A DNA stretch of 64,000 nt from Actinomycetales bacterium (GTDB taxonomy: Bacteria > Actinomycetota > Actinomycetes > Mycobacteriales > Micromonosporaceae), in NCBI GenBank assembly GCA_002919305.1, contig PKFB01000014.1, forward strand, positions 1 through 64,000. The letters are read 5' to 3'. The first letter of the stretch is position 1, and every line of letters begins with the position of its first letter. This document shows positions 53,322-61,552 of this stretch, in pieces. The translations under genes were made by a program, and so were the position numbers. The notes under the pieces are model-generated. The model was not told the DNA's origin. It saw nothing but the letters and a program-made list of their open reading frames with translations, and did no database searches.

Positions 53322-53717
53322 TCACTTGTCAGACTTGTCCGAATTGGACTTGTTCGAGTGGGAGCTGTGTGAGTCAGACTTGTCTGAGTCCGACTTGTCG
53401 TCGGACTTGTTGTCCGACTTGTCGTCGGACTTGTCTGAGTCTGACGAGGAGGAAATGAATGAGAAGGTGTTGGTTTCCGAGAAGTCGTTAACGGCGTTCG
53501 CGCTGCACTGGCCGAAGCCGAGACCAAGGCCGAGGATGCCGATTCCGTTACCGCAGATTGGAATCGCGGCGGAGACACCCAGCTGAACGTTGTTCCCGCT
53601 GAGAATCCCTCCGTTATCGACGGCGATCTGATCGGCGTGAGCAGGAGCAGCCGTGATAGCCAGGAGGCCAAACGACAATGATCCCACCAGTAGTGCCTTA
53701 CGGACCAACGTCTTCAT
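53322..53717 (-). CDS. Chaplin-like secreted protein with Ser/Asp/Lys repeat tail
   Basis: A 131-residue protein. A Sec signal peptide (about 1-28, ends AHA) is followed by a 40-residue chaplin-like domain: GGILSGNNVQLGVSAAIPICGNGIGILGLGLGFGQC, with two Cys placed as in long and short chaplins, which assemble into amyloid-like surface films on aerial hyphae and spores. The last 45 residues are almost only Ser, Asp and Lys (DKSDDKSDNKSDDKSDSDKS), encoded by imperfect repeats at about 53325-53450. No sortase motif is present. Ordinary short chaplins end at the domain, so the charged tail is unusual. AGGTA precedes the ATG. The single-gene unit ends in the terminator at 53286-53315. Confidence 0.75.
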   Translation of the reverse strand: MKTLVRKALLVGSLSFGLLAITAAPAHADQIAVDNGGILSGNNVQLGVSAAIPICGNGIGILGLGLGFGQCSANAVNDFSETNTFSFISSSSDSDKSDDKSDNKSDDKSDSDKSDSHSSHSNKSNSDKSDK

Positions 53718-53900
53718 CAGGTACCTACTTTCGTCGGTTTATCTGATAAAGCGCATGTTAATGAGAGATGTGTGATCTGGAGGCAAACTCACCTAATTTG
53801 AGGGATCTTCATCGTTTGGTGTGGGTACTGGGCGATAAAAGAGTGCCCAAACGGACACAAAATTCCCTAGAGATACCGATGAACCGTGATGCCGACAAGG

Positions 53901-55190
53901 TTAGCGATACAGCAAATACGGTCGGCGACGGGCATTGAACTCCGCTAACTCCTGTTGCCAAGCGCCGATAACGTCGTCGACCGTCGCTCCCGCATCGATC
54001 ATCGTCCGCAGCCGGGTGGAGCCGGTCAGCTTGTCGATCCAGTAGGGCCGCGCACTGTCCCATGAGTCCACCCGCCACGCGAAGCTCGGGTAGCGACGAG
54101 CCTCCACCAGCATCGCCACGGCGGTCCGGATCGGGTCATACGCGTACCGGTCGGTGACCTTCACCTCGACGCCCGCACACAGCTGACCAGTGAACTTAGA
54201 GAAGGTGGGGGTGAAGTACGCCTCCCGAAATTCCACGCCGGGCAGCCCGAGCGCGTTCAGTCGATCACCCCAGTGGTAGTCCAGCTCCGGCCCACCGATC
54301 AGCTCGAATGGTCGTGTGGTGCCCCGCCCTTCTGAAATAGAAGCCACCCCCTCGAACATGCCGGTGCCTGGATACACCAGCGCGGTGTCGGGGGTGGGCA
54401 TGTTAGGGCTCGGCAGCACCCACGGCACATCCGTGTCGACCGCCTGCCACCGCCGGTGCCAGCCTCGGCAGGCCACCACCTCCAGCTCAACCGCCCGGCC
54501 AGCCTCGGCAGGCAGGAACTCGCCGTTGAAGAACCGAGCCAACTCACCCACGGTCATCCCGTGCTGCTGAACGATCTCCTTCTTGCCCACCCCGGAGGTG
54601 TACGCGGGGGTCATCAGCGGCCCGTACGCGGTGCCGCCGATCGGGTTCGGGCGGTCAAGCACCACGTAACGACGCCCCTGCCGGGCGGCGGCCACCATGG
54701 AGTCGTACAGCGTCCATATATAGGTGTAAAAGCGCGCCCCGACGTCCTGGATGTCGAAGACGATGGTGTCCACGCCGGACTGAGTGAACATCTGCTCCCA
54801 GCGGGCCTGATTGGCGCCGTAGGCGTCGTAGACCGTCAGGCCGGTTCGGGCGTCGATACCGGTTCCTTCGCCGTCACCAGCCTGGGCCGATCCCCGGAAC
54901 CCGTGTTCGGGTCCGAAGACAGCCACCACCTCAACCCGGTCGTCAGCGTGCATCAGATCCACCGCGTGCCGGTACCGGGAGTCCACCCCGGTGGGGTTGG
55001 AGATCACGCCGACGCGCTGACCGGCCAGCGTCGCCCACCCAGAGTCAATGAGTACCTGAAGGCCAGTCCGGACCCTGTGGGGGTGAGGCGCGGCGGACGC
55101 CGGGGAAGCGCCGGTTACCCCGCTCGCCCCGAGCACGGTGGTGGTGGTCAGTACGCCGGTTGTGGTGGTGAGGAAACGACGCCGATTCAT
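53901..55190 (-). CDS. Exported DUF1343 protein, NamZ-like exo-beta-N-acetylmuramidase (GH171)
   Basis: A 429-residue protein. The N-terminus has RRRFLTTTTG, a Tat-type signal ending near ASAA. The remainder is DUF1343: GLQVLIDSGWATLAGQRVGVISNPTGVDS, FGPEHGFRG, DTIVFDIQDVGARFYTYIWTL, LDRPNPIGG and WVLPSPNMPT are conserved blocks. Characterised members (Bacillus NamZ) release terminal MurNAc from peptidoglycan fragments. Glu in GPEHG and Asp in DIQD are likely active-site residues. Its divergent neighbour is a serine hydrolase of the class that travels with namZ in wall recycling loci, which supports the call. Confidence 0.9.
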   Translation of the reverse strand: MNRRRFLTTTTGVLTTTTVLGASGVTGASPASAAPHPHRVRTGLQVLIDSGWATLAGQRVGVISNPTGVDSRYRHAVDLMHADDRVEVVAVFGPEHGFRGSAQAGDGEGTGIDARTGLTVYDAYGANQARWEQMFTQSGVDTIVFDIQDVGARFYTYIWTLYDSMVAAARQGRRYVVLDRPNPIGGTAYGPLMTPAYTSGVGKKEIVQQHGMTVGELARFFNGEFLPAEAGRAVELEVVACRGWHRRWQAVDTDVPWVLPSPNMPTPDTALVYPGTGMFEGVASISEGRGTTRPFELIGGPELDYHWGDRLNALGLPGVEFREAYFTPTFSKFTGQLCAGVEVKVTDRYAYDPIRTAVAMLVEARRYPSFAWRVDSWDSARPYWIDKLTGSTRLRTMIDAGATVDDVIGAWQQELAEFNARRRPYLLYR

Positions 55191-55578
55191 CGAGGACTCC
55201 TACCGGGAAAACGGGTTTTCTTACTGGACAGGCCGTGGTCGCGGGCGGCCTTAAGCAGCGAGGAGCGCGACCGCGTCTCGGGCGCTCAATAAATCCGTAG
55301 GAGCGGGACGCGGGTGATGGCGCTGTGGGTGGTGATGGGTTTGAACGGTACTGGCTATCCCATTATGTCTCCTTTCGGAGTATGGTGAATGGTTGAGAAG
55401 TTGTGACCGTTTGTGGCGTATCAGAGGATTTATTGACAAAGACTGGCTTATGGAAAGTTATCGCTCTAATATCCGGAGTGATGAGGGATGATCGGGGTGA
55501 ATCCTGGACATCGGGCTCTGGGTCTGGAAAATAGATTCAGATGATTATCGCGTCAAGAAGAGAATTTGCAGGTGGGTC
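55191..55578. other. Intergenic region between divergent NamZ and serine-hydrolase genes
   Basis: No supported gene. AT-rich sequence at 55370-55560 should hold both promoters. Confidence 0.4.
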
Positions 55579-57423
55579 ATGTCGTCGCGGTCACCCAACT
55601 TCTTCGCGCTATCCCGGCTCACCAGCTCCCCGCTGGTCATGACCTCACTGGTCACGCTCTTGGTGGTCACACTGGTGCCGGTAGACATGTGGAGCAGAGC
55701 GCAGGCGGGCGTACCCGCTGCACCTGTGTCAGACACCAGCGTCCCGCCCACCGTTACACCCGACGACATCCGGTTCACCCGGCACACCCTCCGCGAGGGG
55801 GACCCCCGCCAGGTCGGCCTGCAACCGGAGCGGATCACCGCCGTGGTCGCCGCGGCCGAGGCGTACCTGGCCCCCACCCCGGACCATCCGACCTACCCCA
55901 CGTACGCCGGCGCTGTGGTCCTGGCCGCCAAAGACGGCGTGATCGTGGAGCACGCCGCCATGGGGGACGCAGTGCGCTACAGCGGGGTTGGGCCGCCACC
56001 CGAACGGGAAGGCATGGAGCTGCCCGCGGAGCAGCGGATCCCGATGCGCCCCGACACCCTGTTTGACCTCGCCTCGATCTCCAAGCTTTTCACCACCGTG
56101 GCCGCTCTCCAGCTGGTCGAACGCGGCCTGATCGACCTCGACGCCCCGGTCACCGAGTACATCCCGGAGTTCGGAAACAACGGCAAGGAGACGATCACGG
56201 TCCGGATGCTGCTGACCCACACCTCTGGACTGCCCGCCTTCGCCCCACTATGGAGGGACTACCCCACACCGGAGGCGCGGATCGCGGCCGTGTACGCCTC
56301 ACCCCTGGCCCCAGGCGCCACCCCAGGTGGGCAGTACATCTACTCCGACCTCGGCCTGATCACACTCGGAAAGATCGTGGAGGAGGTCACCGGTCGCCCT
56401 TTGGATGAGGTGGTAGCGGCCAGCATCACCGAGCCACTGGGTATGAGGGACACCGGTTACCGCCCGGACCCCGCGCTCCGGTATCGGATCGCCGCCACCG
56501 AGGACCAGACGTACGCCGGCCGCGGCATGGTCTGGGGCGAGGTCCACGATGAGAACGCCTGGGCGTTAGGGGGAGTGGCCGGCCACGCCGGGGTGTTCTC
56601 AACCGCCGCTGACCTGGCGATCCTGTGCCAAACCCTCCTCAATGGAGGCATCTGGCGGGGGACGCGGATCCTGCGCGAGTCGACGGTACGCGCGATGCTG
56701 GTCAACTACAACGCGGCCCTCGAACCCAGCTTCCCCGAAAGCGATCGAGGCCTAGGCTTCGAACTGAACAAGCACTGGTACATGGGACCCTTAGCGTCAC
56801 CAGTGACCTTCGGCCACACCGGCTTCACCGGCACTTCGATCGTGATCGATCCACTCAGCCACTCGTTCCTGATCTTCCTGACCAACCGGGTGCACCCCGC
56901 TCGGGAATGGGGCAGCAACAACGTGGCGCGACGCGCCGTGGCCCGGGAGTTCGCCGAGGCCATGCCGGTTCGACCCATGATCGGACGAACCGCGTGGCGC
57001 ACCGAATATGTGGAGAACAGCACGGTCACCCTCACCGCGCCCCTGACCCGCCCGGCTCGGAACGGAATAGCCTCCTTCTGGCTGTGGTACGACACCGAAC
57101 CCAGCTTCGACACCCTCAACATCGAAGTCTCCAGCGACGGCGGGACAACCTGGAGAACGATCCCCCTGCGGCTGACCGCTGCAGGCCGACACTGGTCCAG
57201 TGACGGAACCCTGACCGGCTACGGCGGCCGGCACTGGTGGCACGTGTACGCCGAACTGCCCACCGGCACCACCCAACTGCGCTGGAGCTACCAGACCGAC
57301 ACCAACTCCGAAGGACGCGGTGTCTACGTGGATGGGCTCGTCGTCGTTGGACGCGACGGTCTGCTCTTCCACGGAGAACACGGCGACTTCATCGCCGACG
57401 GCTGGCGGGAGAGCACCACCTGA
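55579..57423 (+). CDS. Secreted serine hydrolase (class C beta-lactamase/esterase family) with C-terminal beta domain
   Basis: A 614-residue exported protein with one N-terminal hydrophobic segment (about 18-36). The beta-lactamase-related domain (about 75-455) has Ser166-x-x-Lys169 (SISK), Tyr255 in YSDLG and the HTG motif (FGHTGFTG), so the active-site set is complete. Family members are esterases, D-aminopeptidases or wall-fragment amidases. The last 150 residues form a beta-sandwich (FWLWYDTEPSFDTLNIEVSSDGGTTWRTI, GVYVDGLVV) like domains in immune-inhibitor-A-type proteins. In Bacillus a related hydrolase gene accompanies namZ and nagZ, so here too it may trim muropeptides. Confidence 0.88.
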   Translation: MSSRSPNFFALSRLTSSPLVMTSLVTLLVVTLVPVDMWSRAQAGVPAAPVSDTSVPPTVTPDDIRFTRHTLREGDPRQVGLQPERITAVVAAAEAYLAPTPDHPTYPTYAGAVVLAAKDGVIVEHAAMGDAVRYSGVGPPPEREGMELPAEQRIPMRPDTLFDLASISKLFTTVAALQLVERGLIDLDAPVTEYIPEFGNNGKETITVRMLLTHTSGLPAFAPLWRDYPTPEARIAAVYASPLAPGATPGGQYIYSDLGLITLGKIVEEVTGRPLDEVVAASITEPLGMRDTGYRPDPALRYRIAATEDQTYAGRGMVWGEVHDENAWALGGVAGHAGVFSTAADLAILCQTLLNGGIWRGTRILRESTVRAMLVNYNAALEPSFPESDRGLGFELNKHWYMGPLASPVTFGHTGFTGTSIVIDPLSHSFLIFLTNRVHPAREWGSNNVARRAVAREFAEAMPVRPMIGRTAWRTEYVENSTVTLTAPLTRPARNGIASFWLWYDTEPSFDTLNIEVSSDGGTTWRTIPLRLTAAGRHWSSDGTLTGYGGRHWWHVYAELPTGTTQLRWSYQTDTNSEGRGVYVDGLVVVGRDGLLFHGEHGDFIADGWRESTT

Positions 57424-57541
57424 GCTCAGCGCCGCTTCCCACGCTTGTACACGTGTGGTCAGAGTTCGTCGAAAGTGGACAGTTAAAAGCAGATGCGGTG
57501 TTGATGACACTGTGACATCCAGTCCAGGCGTCTTCTAAAAG

Positions 57542-57813
57542 GGAACACCCCCACGTGCGTGGGGAGGACCAATAAGCGGAAGGGGATGCAATGGCAGGCA
57601 GAGGAACACCCCCACGTGCGTGGGGAGGACTAATGCCCAAAGCCTGTGAGGAAGCCACCTGAAGGAACACCCCCACGTGCGTGGGGAGGACCGCCGTCGT
57701 CGTGGTCGTCAGCTGCTCAGCAAAGGAACACCCCCACGTGCGTGGGGAGGACAGTCGGCCAGTCTGAGAGGCGGACGTAAGCCATGGAACACCCCCACGT
57801 GCGTGGGGAGGAC
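57542..57813 (-). CRISPR. Type I-E CRISPR array: 5 repeats, 4 spacers
   Basis: Five identical 28-nt repeats start at 57542, 57603, 57664, 57725 and 57786, separated by four 33-nt spacers. On the minus strand each repeat runs GTCCTCCCCACGCACGTGGG... and ends GTGTTCC, the actinobacterial type I-E form: a CCCCAC/GTGGGG hairpin and an 8-nt handle ending in TTCC plus the next base. Comparison with E. coli therefore says transcription runs leftward, with the leader at the high-coordinate side (57814 onward). There is no degenerate terminal repeat. No cas genes are adjacent; the nearest is the cas6e tail at the window's left edge. Confidence 0.97.
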
Positions 57814-58325
57814 AGGACGCGACCTGCGCTTTTATAGGGCGGCTTGCATAACTGGACTGATCTTGTCCACTAACTTCACTCGTTGCTGTCACCTCGAATC
57901 GGCGTGAGAGGGAGACCTTTCAAGGGTGCTACGGGGCAAGTACTTAGAAGAACACTCTAGTTGTTGATCCTTGAGGGCAATATGTCCTCAAGAGTGTTTG
58001 GTGTCCCTCAGGGGTGATCTGTCGGGGAGCGGGCTGGCCTCTGTCCTATCTAGCCTTCTGGGCTTCCGGGGCGTTGTCGGGAATTGAGGCGTTGAGAGCT
58101 TTGACCCTGCACAGCCGCCATGTCTAGGTCCTGCCTGAGGCCTGGGCTATCCACTCGATGCAGTCGTATTGCTTGGCATACCGGTGAGGAGACTCATCCG
58201 AGGGTCTTGGGAGAACAGCTCGGTGCTCTACTGCATTGCTACAGGAGCAAGAGGGGTGATGACGAAGTTCGATGGTGTACCCGGTCGTTTTAAGGGAGGC
58301 AAGCGGAAGCGCGGTGCTGGGTGAG
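57814..58325. other. Probable CRISPR leader and intergenic region
   Basis: The AT-rich 57814-57960 is in the position of the leader. The rest has no supported gene. A 21-codon frame at 58259-58324 (MTKFDGVPGRFKGGKRKRGAG) follows AAGAGGGG and may be a small or remnant gene. No insertion-sequence ends are seen. Confidence 0.5.
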
Positions 58326-58808
58326 CTACAGGTAGGGCTGAGGGAGCATGGTGACCAGATGATTTCCCTGAATTCGGTCTAGCTCAGGATCGTCAGGGAA
58401 GTCAGCGGCGTATTCTTTCCAAGCGTTATCGAAGGTGACGGGTTGTCCTTTAAGGCGTTGCAGGATGATCCGCTCGCCGTTGTGCAGCAGGAGGGCGCCG
58501 TCATCGGGGCGGTCATGGAAGAAGGCCAAGGCGGCACGAATCATGTCCAGCGCCGCCCGATGACTCTCCTCGGGGGCGGCCTGTGAGGCTACCCGGAGTA
58601 TCACGTGGGTGATCTCAACGTTCCCGAGCAAGATGATGTCCGCATCGAGGTTCTCCTCGACGGTATCTCGGAAGGCCGTGAGCTGGGTGTATCCGCGATA
58701 GGCGGATCCTTCTTCAGTGATATGGAAGCCCATGCGCTGTGCGAAGTACTTAACGACTTCGCGTACTGTCAGGTCGGTAGCGATCTCAAGGGTGTATTCG
58801 AGTGCCAT
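58326..58808 (-). CDS. Probable immunity protein (SitI3-like)
   Basis: A 160-residue soluble acidic protein. The start MALEYTLEIATDLTVREVVKYFAQ resembles the SitI3 family, known from Myxococcus outer-membrane-exchange toxin immunity and found as single genes in actinomycetes. It is the last gene of a minus-strand operon and starts 22 bp after the nuclease-toxin gene, which is the standard place for a cognate immunity gene. GGAGACGATC precedes the ATG. Base composition is lower in GC than the neighbourhood. The immunity role is inferred from position; the family match is from the N-terminal third. Confidence 0.68.
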   Translation of the reverse strand: MALEYTLEIATDLTVREVVKYFAQRMGFHITEEGSAYRGYTQLTAFRDTVEENLDADIILLGNVEITHVILRVASQAAPEESHRAALDMIRAALAFFHDRPDDGALLLHNGERIILQRLKGQPVTFDNAWKEYAADFPDDPELDRIQGNHLVTMLPQPYL

Positions 58809-58830
58809 CGAAGATCGTCTCCTTTGTTTG

Positions 58831-59577
58831 TTAGTAGGGATCTATAATGTGATCGTCTTTGATTATTTTTATTTCTTGGAGGCCGGGTATGGGTTTCCTT
58901 TTTAAGTGTCCAAGAAATTGAGATGGTGTGACGGGCGTGTCCGATAGGTTGAGTATTATGCGATCCGCCTGCCCGCTGCGAAGCTTATCTCTTATGCTTT
59001 TTCTTATCCTGTCCAGGTCTCTTGAGTCTGGTGCGTAGCAATCCCAGTAGTTTCCAGAAATGAGATAATCGGGATTCTTGTTGTTAGATTTTCCTGGTGG
59101 GCTCTGGGTAATGTCGTATCCGTAACGGGCCAAGAGGGCGGCGCTCTCATTCTCCCGACGCTTTCCGCGGTCTTTGCTTTTCGTTGGATGCGCCTCCGCG
59201 GGTGTGCCGCCGGGCCGACGGTTGGGGTCGTAGGGCAAGGTCGGGCGAGTGCGACCGGCCACACTGAGGTGGAGTGCCCCGGTAGCGGGCCCAGAAATAA
59301 TCACCGTCGGGGAGACGCGACCGGTGATGACCGCCAGGTAGCTTTCCAGCTTCACCTGCGCTGATCGCAGCAGCAGAATCGCCTCATCCAGGTCAGCGTT
59401 GCCGGCGGCGATGGCCGCCAGCGCCGCGGTCAGTCTTTGGTGTGTAGAGCCGGTGGCGATCTGAAGCAGTCGCTGGAGCACTTCTTTGCCCTGATCGCGA
59501 TGAACGCTCAAATCGTCAATCGGGAACTGGGCGAGAAGACTACGGAGAACGGCGGCCATCTCCTCCACGCTGCTCAC
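58831..59577 (-). CDS. Polymorphic toxin with C-terminal CdiA-type tRNase domain
   Basis: A 248-residue protein in two parts. Residues about 1-85 form a helical domain that resembles the whole 84-residue protein encoded just upstream (shared GSTHxxxxAxLxxIA ... YLA). After a Pro/Gly linker (86-135), residues about 136-248 are like the CdiA C-terminal tRNA nuclease: ENESAALLARYGYDITQSP, NPDYLISGNYWDCYAP, Lys198 and GQADRIILNL, ending PGLQEIKIIKDDHIID. Glu144, Asp170, Asp179 and Lys198 fit a PD-(D/E)xK-type nuclease site. The toxic part is AT-richer than the front. There is no signal peptide or secretion repeat, so export would depend on the helical domain. GTG start, AAGGAAGG upstream. Confidence 0.78.
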   Translation of the reverse strand: MSSVEEMAAVLRSLLAQFPIDDLSVHRDQGKEVLQRLLQIATGSTHQRLTAALAAIAAGNADLDEAILLLRSAQVKLESYLAVITGRVSPTVIISGPATGALHLSVAGRTRPTLPYDPNRRPGGTPAEAHPTKSKDRGKRRENESAALLARYGYDITQSPPGKSNNKNPDYLISGNYWDCYAPDSRDLDRIRKSIRDKLRSGQADRIILNLSDTPVTPSQFLGHLKRKPIPGLQEIKIIKDDHIIDPY

Positions 59578-59589
59578 GAGGGCCTTCCT

Positions 59590-59844
59590 TTACAGGGAGG
59601 CGACATAGCCGGCGCATTCAGCCGCCGCGTACCGATAGGCGCCCACCGCCTGCCCCAGAATCCGTTCGATGCCGGCCAGCTCAACCAGGCTTGCGGCCAC
59701 ATCCGCGTGAGTGCTTCCGGTCAGGAGCGCCTTTGTGGCCGCGTGCAGCTGGTTGATCCGTTCCTGGCAGGCGACCACCCCACCCGTGGGGAGCTGATTT
59801 ACCGCCTCAGATATGATGGATCTGATCTCATCGATAGTTGTCAC
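59590..59844 (-). CDS. Small helical protein, paralogue of the toxin's N-terminal domain
   Basis: An 84-residue all-helical protein (MTTIDEIRSIISEAVNQL...). It aligns with residues about 1-85 of the downstream toxin: ALLTGSTHADVAASLVELAGI ... QAVGAYRYAAAECAGYVASL. Its size and helical-hairpin character recall WXG100-type partners of type VII secretion, but no WxG is present. It starts at GTG and ends 12 bp before the toxin, so the three genes form one operon. It may be a targeting partner or chaperone for the toxin, or a heterodimer half. This is inference. Confidence 0.7.
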   Translation of the reverse strand: MTTIDEIRSIISEAVNQLPTGGVVACQERINQLHAATKALLTGSTHADVAASLVELAGIERILGQAVGAYRYAAAECAGYVASL

Positions 59845-60502
59845 GCCGCACCGATCCCATGCTCGTAAGGGATGGGAACAGGGGTGGACGGACCTGCATC
59901 GAGTAGGCCGATCTATTCGGTGGGGATTCGATGGAGGCCCGCAGACAAGGATGATCTATATTCGATTAGATTTTTTACTTCTTTCCATAGAAGCAACTAA
60001 CGATACTGCTGGTCTAGTACTACTTCTACCATCTTCTGTCAGATTAGTGACAGACAAGAGTCTGTTGACCATCTGGCGGGGTATGGAGACCTGGGCGGGG
60101 CATTCAGCGTGATGGTGATCGATACACAGTGTGGGCACAAGCCGCGTTGTTACGGTCGTGGCCCGCTCGGCCGACGGCTGCTTTTCTGAAGCGCGTTCAG
60201 CGGATAACGGAACTGTTAGCGATTTTGTGACACAGTGGGTGCGGCATATCTGTGGAGCGTAAGCGTAGAATGCTCAGCTCGGCCTAATCAGCGAACAGAA
60301 GCGAGGCGGTAGCGGATCACGTACCATCGAACCTCACCATGTTCTATGGCCGACATGCCGATGGGACGGAATGGTTTCCCAGGCGGAGCACCTTCACTGT
60401 GCCACAGGTCAGGTGAACAACGAATGGCCTGATGGGCACGGCCGGTGGCTAGAGCCGATCTGTCGACGTGGTGAGACGCCTTGTGGTTGGCGGGCTTGTA
60501 GC
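59845..60502. other. AT-rich intergenic region upstream of the toxin operon
   Basis: No supported gene. The stretch 59930-60070 is strikingly AT-rich (gattagattttttacttc...), which fits the promoter of the toxin operon and horizontal origin. A plus-strand frame at 59813-60112 overlaps the operon start and has no motif. Confidence 0.45.
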
Positions 60503-61552
60503 TTACGGGAAGGTCAGAACCACCTTGATGTCATCCGGGCGGGGGCGTAGCGCCTCATGGAAACGCTCCAGCGGCACCCGGCGGGTGATGAGACGCTCCA
60601 ACCAGGCCAGGTCGGCCGCGGTGAGGGCGTCGGCCGCGGCGGCGTAGTGACGGAGGTTGGCGTTGACCGAGCCGATCACAACGTCGTTTTCCAGCACCAT
60701 ATCCCGACCGACCGCGCCCAGATCGACGGTGAGGTGGCGACCGACGGGGGAGACGCCGGTGAGGCAGACGATGCCGTAGTGGGCGGTGCTGGCCATCGCC
60801 TCAAATACCAGGTGGGAGACGCCGGTGGCCTCAATGATGATGTCGGGTCTGGCTCGGGCGGTGATCTCACCGATGCCGCCGGAGTAGTACGAGGCGCCCA
60901 ACGCCGCCACCGCCTCGGGTTTCGGGCCGTCGGTGACGTGATCGAGAACCTGCACCGCTAACCCGCGCTGCACCCCCAGCAGCGCAGCCAACAGGCCGAT
61001 AGAGCCGGCACCGATCACCAGGACGCGTTTGGGGGAGAACCAGGAACGCTGCCCCACCCGTTCGATCTGTTCCCACGCCTTCGCCACCACACTGGCCGGC
61101 TCCAGCAGGGTGCCGACCGACTCCAGGCGAGGATCCAGCCGTACCGCGTACTCGGCCTCCACACACCAGACCTGGGAGGCGTACCCGTCCAGTCCCGTGA
61201 TGCCGCGTTCGGTGTAGCGGCCGTTGCGGCACATATCGAACTCGCCGTGAGCGCAGGCTCCGCACGGCACCGGGTCGGGGCGGCGTACCACCCCCACCAC
61301 CAGGTCCCCGGGGGTGAAGCCGCTCCCGGGCGGGGCGGCGCGGACCCGACCCAGCGACTCATGCCCCAGAATCAACCGGTCCCGGCCCGGCGGGGCCGAG
61401 CCATACGCGCCGGCGATGATCTCCTTGTCCGTGCCGCAGATCCCCACCGCGATCGCGTCAACCAGCAGTTCTCCGTCGGCGGGCTCCGGTTCCGGTGTCT
61501 CGATCACGGCGGCGGAGTCCGCGCGTGAGGGCAGCACGGTCAGCGCGTGCAC
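60503..61552 (-). CDS. Zinc-type medium-chain dehydrogenase (glucose 1-dehydrogenase-like)
   Basis: From the GTG at 61552 (AAGGAGAAGG upstream) this is 349 residues. The catalytic-zinc region is AIAVGICGTDKEIIAGAYG, with GHESLGRV and EPASVVAKAWEQIE (the Glu ligand region). The second Cys cluster (CGACAHGEFDMC) holds three visible cysteines of the structural site. The NAD(P) site is VLVIGAGSIGLLAALLG. The order LILGHESLG ... GDLVVGVVRRPDPVPC and RNGRYTERGITGLDGY matches the archaeal-type glucose 1-dehydrogenase group, so an aldose is the likely substrate. It is divergent from a TPP enzyme 417 bp away. Confidence 0.9.
   Translation of the reverse strand: MHALTVLPSRADSAAVIETPEPEPADGELLVDAIAVGICGTDKEIIAGAYGSAPPGRDRLILGHESLGRVRAAPPGSGFTPGDLVVGVVRRPDPVPCGACAHGEFDMCRNGRYTERGITGLDGYASQVWCVEAEYAVRLDPRLESVGTLLEPASVVAKAWEQIERVGQRSWFSPKRVLVIGAGSIGLLAALLGVQRGLAVQVLDHVTDGPKPEAVAALGASYYSGGIGEITARARPDIIIEATGVSHLVFEAMASTAHYGIVCLTGVSPVGRHLTVDLGAVGRDMVLENDVVIGSVNANLRHYAAAADALTAADLAWLERLITRRVPLERFHEALRPRPDDIKVVLTFP

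Noticed and set aside
53270-53671. A 133-codon Ser/Thr/Pro-rich minus-strand frame
   Set aside because: Out-of-frame reading of the Ser/Asp/Lys repeats of the chaplin-like gene, which itself has the signal peptide and ribosome site.
57389-57892. A 167-codon minus-strand frame containing repeated SSPRTWGCS-like residues
   Set aside because: It is the conceptual translation of the CRISPR repeats, a well-known artefact.
57900-58325. A possible insertion-sequence remnant next to the CRISPR array
   Set aside because: No terminal inverted repeats, target duplication or transposase motif could be found by reading; only a 21-codon frame is present.
59590-59844. Calling the 84-aa protein a WXG100 (EsxA-like) protein
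   Set aside because: Size and helicity fit, but the WxG turn is absent, so the family name is not justified.
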